64,000 nucleotides of DNA from Dermatophagoides farinae. Lineage: Eukaryota > Arthropoda > Arachnida > Sarcoptiformes > Pyroglyphidae. Below, one piece after another: positions 42,569 through 56,114 of this stretch. Position 1 is the stretch's first letter. The number at the start of each line of letters is the position of its first letter. The position numbers and the translations under genes are program-made. The stretch lies in assembly GCF_024713945.1 (NCBI RefSeq), contig NC_134679.1, positions 6,329,001 through 6,393,000 on the forward strand, in the 5' to 3' direction. Below the pieces are notes generated by a model, which ran no database searches, was not told where the DNA came from, and saw only the letters and a program-made list of their open reading frames with translations.

Positions 42569-45500
42569 TTTTTAAATTAGTCGTATTTTGTTAATTGATT
42601 ATAAATTAAATATAGCTTCTTTATGACGAATCATTCGTGAATCCAATAGAAAAAAAATCGTTGTCGTCGTCGCTGTTGTTGTTGTTGTCAAATCAGAATC
42701 AATTAAAAAAAATTTCTAGCGTATTGAAAGACTTGAAAAACACACACGTATAAAAAAAAGTAGTGAGAAAAAAAAATGAGATCGAAATTTTTGTCGTTGT
42801 CTTCAAATTATGAAATTGATGAGGATGATCAAGCTGTTGTGGTTGTTGTTGTTGTTGATTTGGGCAAATGATGATGATGATGAAAAGATGTTTTTTTTCT
42901 GTTGTCAATGATCAATGTGAAAAGAAGAAAGAAAACAAGAAGAACAAAACTTGGCAATTTTTTGTTATGCCCCACACTGTGTTGATGTTCTTTTGTTGTC
43001 GTTTTTCTTTGTTCAGCAAAACCAAAAAAAAAAAAAAAAATTATGACCAATTAGAAGCTTATTATTACTTGTTAAATACTATGATGATGATGATGATCAT
43101 CATTGATTGATTATTGAATCAAACGAATTATTACATCTTAAAGTCCATTGATCGATTGATGATGGCATGATTTTATTTTTTTTTCTTGCTCTTCGGTTCC
43201 TTTTTTTTATTTTTGGATTTTATATGCTAATTCAGCAGAAATGATGATAATTATGATGATGATGATGATGAAAATGTTTAATTTTGCAAATGATAAAAAT
43301 GAACAGAATAAAAAAGAGAAAAGAGAAGAAAAAAAAATTATTAAAACATTTGAATAAAGATCAAAAAAAAAAAAATTTCAACGAAAACAAAAAAAAATCA
43401 TCTACGAATCAGATTTCCATAATAATGTCTAAATGATTTATATATGTATTCGGATTGTGTGTGTTTGTGTCTGAATATCGAATATAAAATGGGAGTTGTC
43501 CATGGTGTTGATATAATGGCCCTATCACATATATATGGCAATATATAAAACAAATCTTGTCAATTCAATCAAATCAAATCATCAATAATTATAAAACGAT
43601 GATGATAATGTCATCGAATCGATATATGATGAGCAGGAGGGGGCACACAATATCATTGAGAATTGTATTATTGAAGCAAAAATAAAAACAAAAAATAATT
43701 CAATTTTCATCATTTTCAGATGTACAAAAACAAAAGATAAAAATCGAAAAACGACGCATCATACTTATAATAGTTTGTTGTTGTTGTTGTTGTTTCATCA
43801 TCAATAAATATATTGATTGATGATTGATTGAATAAAGAAAATCAATGGATGGGCGGATATGAAGCGCAAGTAAATTTTTTTTCTTGTGCATATTTTCTAC
43901 CGATAGTATGGAATAATGACTAGATTATCATTATAGCCGAATATGATGACAACAACAACAACAACAACAACAATGGAAATACGAAACTGGCAAAGCAGAA
44001 AAATTTATATCATCGATGGATGAATTGATTCATTGGTGATAGTGAAACTTTAATTTTTTTTTTTAAATATCAAAGTTCATTAATGAACAATTAATGAAGA
44101 AAGAGACAAAAATTAGAAAAAAAAGTCAATTGATAATACACATACGCACACACCCGAAAAAAAATCACTGAATTGAATTGATGATTGATATGATCGATTG
44201 ATTACACACACACACACACGCATATACATCAATTAATAATTAATCATCAAAACAAACAAATGATTGGAAAAATGGATGCCTTTGTCGTCGTGTGTTTTCA
44301 AGATGGAAAAGAAATGGAAAGTCGACTGCTTCTGGTGGTAATTGTTTTTTTTTTTTTTTTTTGATAATAAAAAAAGAAGAAGAATCACAATAATTGGAAA
44401 AAAAATGACAAATTGATTGATTTTTTTTTCTGGACAATCACAAATTTAGATCGATTTTTAAAAAAAAATCTCCAGCTCATTTGATGACGTTTTGTCGGTC
44501 GAAATTTTTTTTTTATTTTGTTTTGGTTTAGTTTGTGTTCCAGATTTTTATATTTGTTCGTACACTTGCATCTCACTAGTGGTGGTAAACGTACACAGGC
44601 ACATATATATCACATAATAATCGTCATCAATTTGACGCGTGCACTTTTTTTCTGGTTGCCAATCAATAGAAAAAAAAATCGATCCATTTGTTTTTTCGAT
44701 TGATTCATTGAGTTATCGTTCATTTGATTTTTGTTTCGTTGTGCATTTATACTTGTTGATTGAAAATTTTTTTTTTTTAAAAATTTTCCTCATATTTGAT
44801 GATTGAAAATTTTGATTTTTTTTGATATTAAATGATCGATCGATTTGATTGATTGGTTGTACCCTTTTGTGCTTTGGTTTCTTTGAAATTTTTTCTTTTT
44901 TTTTGTTTGTTTATTGAAAAAATTTCAACAAAAAAAAACTCTTGAAAAAAATGATTTCTTCTTTTTCGTTTTTGATTTTCTTCACACCAATACTGCCACA
45001 CTCTAAATGGTGATAGTTTCAAATTTCACATATTGAAATGTGAATTGATAAAATTCCAGTTAATTGATCAAATCAATCAATCAAATAGAAATGAACTTTG
45101 ATTTTTTTTTTGTCAGTAGATAATTTACGAGTAGAATATGTGAGTGAAAATGAAAATGAAATATATACATACCATGAACACGAAAAAAAAAGATGATTTG
45201 ATTTGGCAATGGATATGAAATAATTAATGAAAGAAAGAAAAAAAAATTAAATCGAGATCGATTAGTCGCTAGTGGTTCATTGATTGATTGGTTGTATTGT
45301 TTTTTTTTTCATTGATAACCATACAATGATGAAAAAATTAGAAACTAATGAACCATTCCGATGATTAAGCATTTGGCCATGGATTCCATTATTTTTCTGG
45401 AATGATTCAATGATTCAATGGTGATGATGATAAAAAGAACCCAGGAAGAAAAAGAAAAGAAAAAACATAACCAAAAACATTCGAAAATCGATAGTTAATT

Positions 45501-45536
45501 TCGATTGTTTTTTTCTTGCAAAAAAAAAAACAATCG
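45501..45536. repeat. Perfect hairpin, 14-bp arms
   Basis: Arms TCGATTGTTTTTTT (45501-45514) and its exact complement (45523-45536), with an 8-nt loop. The A/T half of the stem could arise by chance from homopolymers. Confidence 0.6.
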
Positions 45537-45863
45537 ATAATTCAATCATCGAACATTTTTTTGTTTATTATTAAGTTCGATCATGATGATGATGATGATT
45601 ACTACACACATTTTCAAAGTCGTTTTCGGTTCACTCATTGAGAATTGAATTGATGTGATGTGATGTGATTTGAAAAAAATGGCCATATTGAGTTCAAGTT
45701 CATCAAAAAAAAAAAAAAAAAACATTCATCATTCATTAACATTCAGCAAACGGAAAACAAAATTCAATGGAAATGACAAAAAAAAAAATTTAAACAAACA
45801 AAACAAAACAAAAAATGTAAATAAAGAAGAAAAAAATATGAATTCAAACAATTGGACTTTGGA

Positions 45864-45895
45864 CAACAACATCTTCTATAGAGAAGATGTTGTTG
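45864..45895. repeat. Perfect hairpin, 14-bp arms and 4-nt loop
   Basis: CAACAACATCTTCT (45864-45877), loop ATAG, then the exact reverse complement (45882-45895). The sequence is mixed rather than homopolymeric, so it is less likely to be chance than a simple A/T stem. Confidence 0.75.
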
Positions 45896-46176
45896 CAACC
45901 AAAAAACAAGAAAAAAAAACTTGTTGCATGTTTGGAACATCATCAACAAACAAACAAACAAGTTGTACAAATAATCAGAATAGAAAAGAAGAAAAATCCA
46001 ACAAACACAGTGTGTGTGTGTGTGTTTGTTTGTTTGTAGAAACATTATTCAAATGTGTGAAAATGGCCAAACTAGAGAAAGAGAGAGAGAGAGAGAGACA
46101 GAGAGACTTGATCCAAAAAAAGGTCCACACACACACACACACACTGGTTGGAAAAAAATCCATGGGGAGAATGAGT

Positions 46177-46228
46177 AAATTATCTAAATTCAAATTTTGT
46201 TTTTTTTTAATTTGAATTTAGATAATTT
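46177..46228. repeat. Perfect hairpin, 20-bp arms and 12-nt loop
   Basis: Left arm 46177-46196 (AAATTATCTAAATTCAAATT) and right arm 46209-46228 are exact reverse complements around a TTG/T-rich 12-nt loop. A/T-rich sequence follows. It could be a cruciform-forming palindrome or a transcribed stem-loop. No precursor features beyond the stem are visible. Confidence 0.8.
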
Positions 46229-49200
46229 TTATTAAAATTTTGTTTCAAAAAAAAAAAAAAATATTTTTACCACCAGTGATGATGATTGGTTCGGCTTCAG
46301 GCAGATTGAATTCAAAACAAAACAAAACAAAAAAGAGAAAAATACAGAAAACAAAAATCGGGCCAGAAAAAAAAACGAACTAAACGACAGACCGGTATTG
46401 GTGTATGGTGTGTGTGTGGGTGGTTTGTATTTCCAAGGATGATGATAAGTCCACCTGTTGCTACTGTGATTCAATTTTTGTTTTTTTTCTGTTTGGCGGT
46501 TTAATTTAAATAAATACTCTCTTTCCGTTCCGGTTAATAAAAAAATTTGGCGGTTTCATTCATTTATTCATGTGCAACTTTAGATTTTTGTCACCTGTGC
46601 ATGTGTGTGTGCGTTTGCGTTTTGTAGGTCGTTTTTTCGTTTTTCGTCATCAATCGTATCTTCGGATATCAAAATTATCATCACCATCATCATCATCGTT
46701 AATTTCGTAAAATGTGATATTTTAATTTTGTCACCGAAGACTCGAAAAAAAAATCATCATCATCATCATCATTTATGATTATTGTCTTGTCGCTTTTGGA
46801 TGGTTGATCACCACCACCACCACCGAAAAAAAAGAAAGAACGACGACAAGAAAATAAAAACTTGAATGAACCAGATATATCAACATTCATAATAATGTGG
46901 ACCAAATCGAATACGGCCCCCGAAAAAAAAAATGGTAATGTGTGAAAAAAAAACCAGCCAAAAAGTAGTAGTAAAAGAAAAAAAAATGAAAAACCGGGCC
47001 ATCGTCGTCGTCGTCGTCGTCGATGTTTTTGTGCGTATGAAGAGAAAAATATTAAATTTCATGCACACCGTTATCAATAAAAAAAAAAATAGAAAAGAAA
47101 ACCTTCGTTTACATGATGTCATTTGTGGATGGTGAAAAAAAAGGCAAATTTTTCAACAACAAAAAAAAACAAAATTCAACAAGGTCAATGCATCTAATTT
47201 AAGTGATTGAACTTTACAAACAAAACAAAATTCTAAACAAAACAAAACATGGTATGGTATATGGTAGACAAAATAGGAAGTGTTAAAAGTGAATCACGAT
47301 CATCATTTAGTGGTGAAAAGTGAAAATTAAACCAAAAAAAAAAAAAAAAAAAACGAATAACAAAAAACCAAATCATCATAGAATGATTCTATTTTTATCA
47401 ACAAAGAAAAAAATCCATTGACCTTATACACACACACACAAAAATATTGAATTTTAGCTGGCCATCATCAATGGAAAAAAAAATCAAACAATTTTTTTGT
47501 TCAATGATAACAATTCAATGATAACAACAACAGCACACAAAAAAAAAATCCAATCGATCATCACATCATTCATATATATAGATAGCATTATGTCACTTGT
47601 TGCCATCGTTTTCGTTGTTATTGCCACAATTCAATGACGTAAGGTTTTCGTCGTCGTCGTTGTTGTTGTTGTTGTTGATTAAATATTATTTACCTAGATA
47701 TATATGATTTTTATGTTCTGATTGCCATGTTCAATGTCGATTTCAATTTCAAACAAACAAAAATTTTTTTGATGATAAACACACAACAGCAACATTATTA
47801 TTATTAATAAAAATAATAATGAATTATCACATAAGCAGAAGGTATTATTTTCAACAATATTGTCAAAAAAAAAAAACATCATCAATCGATCGATAGATCG
47901 ATGATAAGATTTGTGTAATAAGTTGGTGTTTGCAAATTATTATAGAATAATAATAATAATAATAAAAATCTATAATGACCTTTGCCCCTCCTTTTCTCAT
48001 CACATGATGAAATTTTTTTTTTTTTTTTTTTTTGAAAAAACAATTTATGAAATAAAAACAACAACAGGTTGCAACAAAAACAACAACAACAACAGGTTGC
48101 AAACGCAACAGGTAGCACACAAAAGCAATAAATAACAGTACCATATATATATATTTTACACACATGATAATTACATGAAAAAAAAATTCAGAAATATTCA
48201 TTTGTTTGCTAGTTTGTATCCAATTCATCATTGATGTTTTATTACAATAGCAAAAAAAAAAAAAACTTCGTTGCTGTTGTGAAATTTTTTCATAATTATA
48301 AAGATGATACAGATTTGTATATGAAAATGGCAAAAAAAAAAAATAGTACTTGCTATCCATTTATTTTTAGGTTTTTTTTTCTTCGTCAAAGTTTCTAAAA
48401 AAGTTTTTTTTGTCCATTATTTTTGTTCGTTTGTTTGTTTACATTTTCCATTTTTAACTGTGTGTGTGATAATATCGGGTACATATTTATTCGGGCTGTT
48501 TTTTTTTGGTCGGTAATAAAATAAAAAAAAATGTGCAAAGAAACAAAAAAAAATCACACCATTTCACATGTGTTGGTCAAAAATGGTCGTTCCAAACAAC
48601 AATGATTCGTTTTTTCTTTCTGTTTTCTGATGACGACAATAAACAATAAACAAAAAAAAAAAAAGATTTTTTTTCTGCAGGTCATCATCATTCTCATCAT
48701 CAAAGGTCAGATTTGAAATTACGTTGTGGTTTGATTGAATCGATAGGATCGAAATCATTGATCTAAAAATCGTAATCGAAAAATTTTTAATTTATGAATG
48801 AATTTTTGTGTTTGTTTGTTTTGAAGATTAATTTGAATATAAATACGAAAAACACGCGTAAAACAAACAAATCATTATCAGTCAAATATAAAAGACGGCA
48901 TTAAATAAAATTGATGATTGACCGTTTTACCTTGAAAATTTTCATTTTTATTTTCATTTTGATTTGCTTGAACTTGGCATGATGATGATGGTGATTATGA
49001 TGATGATTTTAATCCCATCACCACCACCACCACCACCATCTCATATTTACATTTAGAAATACCTTTGGGCTATAAATGTTGTTTGTTTGTTTGTTTTTCA
49101 AATGGATCAAAAAAAAATCAGTCCAAAATGGCCAATGGTCAATAAATTTCTTTTCATTTTAAAAACACACACAGACACAATCCTTACCTTTTTTTCTGAA

Positions 49201-51792
49201 GAAAATTTAAAATTTTTTTGTTGACAATTTATTAATCAATGATGATTGATTGACGATTGATTGATTGATGGATTGAAATCGAAGAAAAAGAAGAAGGAGA
49301 AAAAACCCAATAATAATGATGATGATGTATATGTAATTGGGGAAAATGAAAAAAAAAATTGAAAATTTTTTTCTTGGTCATGAATATCACACTTATGATG
49401 CAAATGTGCACGCCAATAAAACAACACACAAAAAATTCAAGTTCACATTTGGCCTATGCACGTACGCACACACACAACGCCACCACACATGTCAATCATC
49501 AAAGGGTTATGCATGATAAATAAATCATCAAAAATACAAATCTGTTGCACATGGGTTGAATATAAATAAATAAATGAAGAATTTAAATTTTTCAACAAAG
49601 AAAGAAAAAAAAAATGCAACACACACACAAACAATCACATAAATATAATATATCGATGACTTACTGACTGACTGAACTAAACTAACATATCTAACTGCTG
49701 ATGGACTGACTAACTGAATATACATGACCAAAAAAAAAAAAAAAAACAACAAAAAGATTGGCCCCGAATTTGCTATCCGTTTTTCACATGTGTGTGTGTG
49801 TGTGTTGATTTTCCACCTGTTGATAAAAATACTAACACAACCATGGTACCACCACCACCATCATAATGTTGATGTCGATGTCTATGATGACCACTGATCA
49901 TCAACTTATATTATAATTCTTACAACATATAGAAATTATTATTATTATTTTTTCTTCTTCTTCTTCTTCTTGATGACTTCTTAACAGCAACGGCAACAAC
50001 AAGAAAATAAAGATTACCACCACCACCACTACACAACAAAAACGATGACGTTGATGATGATGATGACCATAGTATCATCTAAGCATACAAAAACACACAC
50101 ACACACATTGTCCAGTGATATTACTGGTTTTGGTCGTTGTCTTTGTTTTGTTCACATTTGGATAAAATTCTTCACTATTATTACACCACTATTTATACTT
50201 ACATGTGTTTGTTTATTTTCTGTTTGATTTACAAGAATTTTTTTCCCCAATTGAATGATTGCAATAATTTTTTTTTTTTGATTTTTGATTTGAGTACGTT
50301 CATCAAGAGATCTTCAATTATAAATGATAATAATGACCATTAAGTACAGTGATGATGACGATGAAATCATTCTATCTATTATTACAACCAACTGTTGATC
50401 ATAATGTATCATTGTGATGATGGTGCTGGTTGCTGTTGTCTTGGTGGCAATGAAAAAAAAACCAACGACGGTAACAATAATAATAATATAAAAAAAAACA
50501 AATTTAGATAGAAAATGATGATTTTTATCGATAAATCAATGAAATATCCAATGTATCGAACACATATATGGACGCAGCAATGAATTTTTTCTTTTTTTAA
50601 TGAGAATTTTGATCATTTATTTTGGAGATCTTGGTGTGTGTGTTGATGGAAAAGGACAAAAATCTTAAAGGTTACACACACAATGATAATGATGGTGATG
50701 ACATCAATAGATCGATCAATCAATGGTAATCAATCAATCAATCGATTGTATGTATCATAATGTATAACAATAGAAGAAAAAATGTGAGAATAAAAAAAAA
50801 ACCAAAGAGAAAAATCAAATCACAGACAAAAAAAAAACAGAACTTTTCTCTCTCTTTCTCTCTCTCTCACTCGCTCTCTGTGTGTCTAATATTATGGTGA
50901 TATTCAGTCTCATTTTATACATGTCTGATGACATGTAACCCGGGTCCCGATATTCGAGTTTTTTTTTCGTTGTTGTTGTTCATGAACTTTTTTTTTCGTA
51001 ATTTTTAAATGTCGCTCTCTTTAGTTTTCGCTTTTTTTTCATTGTTTAAATTGATGATGATGATGGTGATGATGAGCAACATTTAACATTTACTACTACT
51101 ACTACTGCTACTACTACTACTACTATCTTGGGTTTAAATCATACTTTGACATTTTTTTTCTGAACAAAAAAAAAAAATGAATGTGTTAATTATGATGTTC
51201 ATTCATTCAGCAACAGGTAGTTATTTGCATACAATACAATACACACACACACAAAAAGGTTAAAACAAAGAAAAAAAAGGTGGACATTTTTATATCTCCA
51301 CATTTAAAATTTTCAAAAAAAAAATTTTCAGTGTAATTTTAATGAACAACATCCGCAGCAGCAATATTTGAATTCCACACCAAATCAAATGTTTATAATA
51401 TGCGGAAGCAATGAATGGTAATGGTAATGGTAGGTTTTTTTTTTTTGGTCAATCAAATTCATTGCTCCTGGCTTTTTTTTTCATCTAAACTTACCCAACC
51501 TATTCACCATTCAATGAAAACTGATCATCATCATCATCATTTTTTATTTAGAGATTAATGTGTGTGTGTGCGTGTGTGTATTATGATGATGATCATTGAA
51601 ATCGGTAATGGTGAGAACAACTAAATAAATCTAATCGATAAAATAAATCCAGTTTTTCTCTCTGTCATTTTTTTTTTGTTAGTTCTTGATAAGCTTGTAA
51701 GCTTGTTTTCTTCTTCTTCTTCTTCTTCTTGATTTGTATCCCTTGAATGAATTTCCGCATCTCTCTCTCTTTTTTCATTATTATCAATCAAA

Positions 51793-51903
51793 ATGTTCAA
51801 GGCCATGGATTCGATTAAAGATGAAGATCATATCAACCGAATGAATAAGGATTTCCTTGATTCATCGTCATCATCATCGAACCAATGCATAGGAATCGAT
51901 TAG
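51793..51903 (+). other. Possible small ORF, 36 codons, doubtful
   Basis: ATG to TAG frame reading MFKAMDSIKDEDHINRMNKD, then a Ser run and NQCIGID. It is one of the few non-repetitive open stretches in the gene-poor region. It could be an isolated coding exon or chance. No matching splice partner was found. The minus strand here has an equally short frame with a Glu run. Confidence 0.15.
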
Positions 51904-53436
51904 TATCTAATCGTCGGTAAAAAAAAAGTTCAATTAATAGTGCGCGTATGATGATCATCATTAAAAAAAAAGTACGAAAAACCTGGTTTCTGGTTACAAA
52001 TAGAATGTTGCCGTCGTTGTTGCTGTTCATGTTTAATGATTGCTCTGTGTGTGTGTGTGTATAGACCAAAAACATTGAGGGTTGCCTATCATCATCATCA
52101 TTATCATTGCCTAGATCGAAAAAAAATGAAGCAGAAGATTATATTTAGGTCATCATTTCGGTTATATGGTTGGGTACATATCGTAGAAACATTCGAATTT
52201 TTTTTTTTGTTTTGAAAATAATTATTTACGCCATCATCGTCGTCATGATGGGCGAAACGAATTTTTTTTTTTAAACGTTATCAAACTTTTAGGATCAATT
52301 ACCGTTATTATCATGAGAGTAGTAACAGGTCAACAGGTGAACATCAACAAGTTGTTGTTGTTGTTGTTATTGGCTTCAGGTTCGGTTCGATTCGAGGGTT
52401 CATTCTGAGAGAGATAACACATAGAGATTAATTTCTGGCCAAAAATGTTTATCGATCAATCAATCAATGAATAAATAACTAGAACACCAATCAGAACTTA
52501 TATGTTCACCTTGGCCCGAAAAAATAAACCCAAGAAAAAAAAACCCAACGAAAGAAAAAAAAATTGGTTTTTCCCAAGTTAAAAGTTCAAATTCCCCATA
52601 TATCGACAAAGATCAAAGATTAATATCAAAGGTCAAAGTTTATTTTGTTCGTTCTTGTCTGATATGAATGATGAAATAAAATTTGGGACAATTCAACATT
52701 ACATTTTATCATCATAGGTGTCAAAGTTCAGGAAGAAAAAAAATTTTTTTTTTCTCACTCCTTATGGATTCTTTTTTTTCCTCATCTCAATTCAATCGAC
52801 AACATTTAATGTCGACGACATTTTTTTTTTTTTTTTTGGATAAGCCAACCAGCCAGCGCCTTATAGTATCACATTTTGTTGATTGAATACAGGACATTCA
52901 ACCTTGGAACTTATGGTGTGTGTGTGTGGATGTATTTTTTTTCTGTTAAATAACAAACAGCAGAAGCAGCAGCAGCAGCAGAGAACGAAAAGAAATAGAA
53001 AAAAAAACTTGAGGAAATGGTAAACACTCAGATGTTGTTTTTGTTGTTGTTGTTGTTGTTGTTGTAGTTGTTGTTTATAAAATTTTAGTTGCCAAAATAG
53101 CATCTTCATATGAAAAATGATGATGATAATGATCGAATCTCATTGGTTTTTTTTTCACACGAACCGGATTATTTCTTTTCACCGATTTGAGAATGATGAT
53201 CTTTGCTCAATCTAGGACACACAAACAATTAAACATAAACATTTTGATGATGATTTGATTTTTAATTTTGATCAAGAATCAATTAATCATAGAAAAACAA
53301 AATCAAATCAAATCAAAAAAAAAACTACCACTACCACCCACCACCACTACGACCAAATGGTCAATAATAATCGATAATTCAATTTTAACGAATTTTTTTT
53401 TTAGTTTAAAAAGAACAAAATTTTATCGAAAATTTT

Positions 53437-55049
53437 ATGATGATGATGATGATGAGAATGCCAAATTTGTCATTCATTAGTATTCCAGTGACAACAACAA
53501 CAACATTTGTCATTTTTTTGTTTGTTGTTGTTGTTATTGCTGAATTATTGATTGCAAATGAAATACAAACGGCGGCTATTACTACGACGACGACGACGAC
53601 GACAACTAATGAAACATTTTTAAATGATAAACGTAGAGATGTAAGTTATATTTATTTGGTGTTAAGGTATTGTGTATATAGTGTAATAATCTGTTTCTTT
53701 CTACACAAACAAAAAAAAAGTTGACATGTGAAAGTCTAAATCAATTTAAAGGTGATAGTGGTGACCAATTGAATATATTGGCAATCGGTATTTTGGATAC
53801 AAATTTATTATTGATAACAAAAGATTTTTTCGTTTATGATTTATCGATCGAAGATTTTGATATGACAAATAATGTTCTATTTATACGTTATATGCCAATA
53901 ACAATGAAAGAAAAATATCCAAAAATTTATGAAAGAAAATTATTTGTTGAAAAAGTATTCGATACGGGCAAAATTTATAATGCAATCATTATGAGAGATA
54001 CATATAGTGATTGGTTATGTTTTATTGATTGGGAACCAATAACACCATATTATGGTCTTAATTATGATATTAAACATTCAAAAATATACAATGGATGGTT
54101 ATTGGGTAAGGAAAAATATCGTGAAACAATGATTTCAAAAACATCGAAACCATGTGAATTTTATGCATTTACAAATATTGATTTTGGTAATCAATATGGC
54201 CAAATGTATGGTGTACTTTGTATAGCAAAAATAAATTGTGTAGAAATAATATTTGGTATTAATAATGATAGACGACATTTTGCTGATTTGAATTATGAAT
54301 ATTATTATCATTCATTATGTTTTGGTGATCAGAATCAAAATTCGGTTACAATTGTTGATGTAAATTATATTTGTGCTAATGAATTAATAATAAAATGGAA
54401 AATATTGAAAGGTTTTGTGATGGCCAATAAATTTTATCTATTCACCAATCATAATATCTATATATTTTCTGAAGATGTTGTTAAATATCGTGGTACAAAA
54501 GATAATAGAGTTGGTAAATCATTTCCACTTACAAAAGTAAAATATAAGGATTTCTTTAAATGCGGTGCTTTCGTTCCACCTAATGTCATTTCAGATTCAT
54601 GTAAGTAGAGAGTGGTGGGGTGGGTGGTAGGTAGAGTTGATGATTAATTGATTTTTTTTTATTGATGAGAAAATGATGATGATTAATTTAATTTTTTAAA
54701 AACAAAAAAAAATTTAGTTCACTACTGGCTTATAGCATCAAGCATAATGCTATTATTAATGATTTTGGTCATAATATTATGGTGGATATCGACAACTCGT
54801 TGTGGACGACATATTCATCATCATCTTTATCATCATCAAGGATTAACACGTGGAAAAACCATTACCGCCATCCCTCCCACCACCACCAGCAGCAGCAGCA
54901 CCAACAACAACAACAAAAACAATAAACGTGTCAGCAGTTTGAATTTAAAACAACAGGAAAAACAACAACCATCAATCGATAATAATCGATCTCGTTCGAA
55001 AATATCGCAAGCAACCAATCTGGTTACTAGAATGAATAGTATAATAGAA

Positions 55050-55081
<32 letters not shown>

Positions 55082-55316
55082 GCCATCTATCAATAATCGA
55101 TCTCGTTCGAAAATATCGCAAGCCACTAATCTGGTTACTAGAATGAATAGTTTAATAGAAAAACAACAACAACCATCATCATCAGTGTCATTATTATCTA
55201 CAATGAAAAAACAACCAAAAAGTATCTTCAAACCTAACAAAATTGATAGTCATCGTGGTGGTTCAACAACAACATTAATGTCCAGTAAAAATGACATAAC
55301 AAAGATAATGGATTAA
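53437..55316 (+). CDS. Unrecognised type I single-pass membrane protein
   Basis: Exons 53437..53640, 53721..54600 and 54718..55316 (phases 0 and 1) give 560 residues. The start is the first of several tandem ATGs (MMMMMMRMPNLSF); any of them could be used. Residues about 12-36 form a signal peptide, followed by a short Thr run. The ectodomain (about 60-362) is Tyr/Asp/Asn-rich with few cysteines. Segments such as LNILAIGILDTNLLLITKDFF and MANKFYLFTNHNIYIFSED look like repeated beta-strands, perhaps a propeller, but I cannot name a family. A transmembrane helix at about 363-385 (HYWLIASSIMLLLMILVIIL) precedes a His-, Gln-, Ser-rich cytoplasmic tail with a duplicated module (RSRSKISQATNLVTRMNS). 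It is probably a lineage-specific surface protein. Function unknown. Confidence 0.75.
54981..55164 (+). repeat. Tandem duplicated coding module
   Basis: Two nearly identical units of about 73 nt (54981-55053 and 55092-55164) lie 111 nt apart in the same frame. Both encode NNRSRSKISQATNLVTRMNS plus (I/L)IEKQQQ. They are joined by a Gln run. The few differences are mostly synonymous, so the duplication looks recent or is being homogenised. Confidence 0.9.
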
Positions 55317-56114
55317 TCGATCGATAATTTTTTTTAGTTGTTGGTGGTGATGATGATGATTTTATTATTATTTCTAGTAAATTTGGGTTTTTTTCAAATC
55401 AATATCTTCTTGATTGATCATTATTTTTTGGCTTTGAATGTTCGAAATTAATCATTAATAATGTCAATCAATCAAACGAAAAAATTCAATTCAAAATGTC
55501 AAAAAATTTGATCATTCGATAGCGAAAAAAAATGATGATGATGATGATCATCATCATCAATAATCATGCAAATGCGAAATTGATTGAAAATGTAAAATGA
55601 ATATTTTCGTTTGAATCGTATTATGCGTGTTGAAACAACAAAGTTCAAGTTCGATTAATCGATTAAATGTCGAATACAAAAAAAAAACAAAACAAAAGGT
55701 CATGATGATTCAATGATTCAATTCATTTATCGTGATAATTGAATTAAATGTTGACGATGATTAATAACAGAATTACAGCAGAAACACATATACAAAGGTT
55801 TAAAACCGGCAAATTTGATAAAGAAATCAATCGATCGATCGATCGATTGATTGGAAATGATGAGGGAAAAAATTGAAACACACGCACACACACAAAAACA
55901 TATAACAGAAAGAAAAAATCAAATTTTTAAAAAATAAATTGAAAAAATAACACCATCTGGTGGTGGTGTTTTTCAATACACGATATCGAATTCCAGATTA
56001 ATAATTTTTTTTATTATTTGATTTCGAATATTTTTTTTTTTTGATTATAATCTCATTTTTTTTACTGAAAATTAATGGTGGAGACCAATCTAATGTTGAA
56101 GATTATCAATCAAT
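55317..56114. other. Convergent 3' intergenic region with GATC palindrome
   Basis: Lies between the 3' ends of the orphan gene (+) and pyruvate kinase (-). It contains a 24-bp perfect palindrome of GAT/ATC units centred on GATC (55536-55559) and a GATC run near 55831-55846. No gene is seen. Confidence 0.5.

Larger units (their letters stand above)
42569..53436. other. Gene-poor, microsatellite-rich 10.9 kb region
   Basis: Upstream of the ABCH gene (-) and of the orphan membrane protein (+), so it may hold regulatory DNA and non-coding 5' exons for both. It is full of A/T homopolymers, (GAT)n, (CAA)n, (GTC)n near 47003-47020, (ACT)n near 51093-51123, (CTT)n near 51712-51731 and (GTT)n near 53041-53064. 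Open frames are strings of repeats; the longest, at 45670-46215, reads Lys/Asn/Thr and HTHT/VCVC runs. Three perfect hairpins lie at 45.5-46.2 kb. No tRNA box A/B pair was seen. Confidence 0.6.

Noticed and set aside
45670-46215. 181-codon open frame in the gene-poor region
   Set aside because: It is made of Lys/Asn/Thr runs and translated microsatellites (VCVCVC, HTHTHT, EREREQ-like) and spans a hairpin. It has no domain and no splice partners.
52340-52420. tRNA-like B-box GGTTCGATTCG
   Set aside because: No A box or acceptor-stem pairing could be found within tRNA distance. The sequence is a simple GGTTCG/TTCGA repeat.
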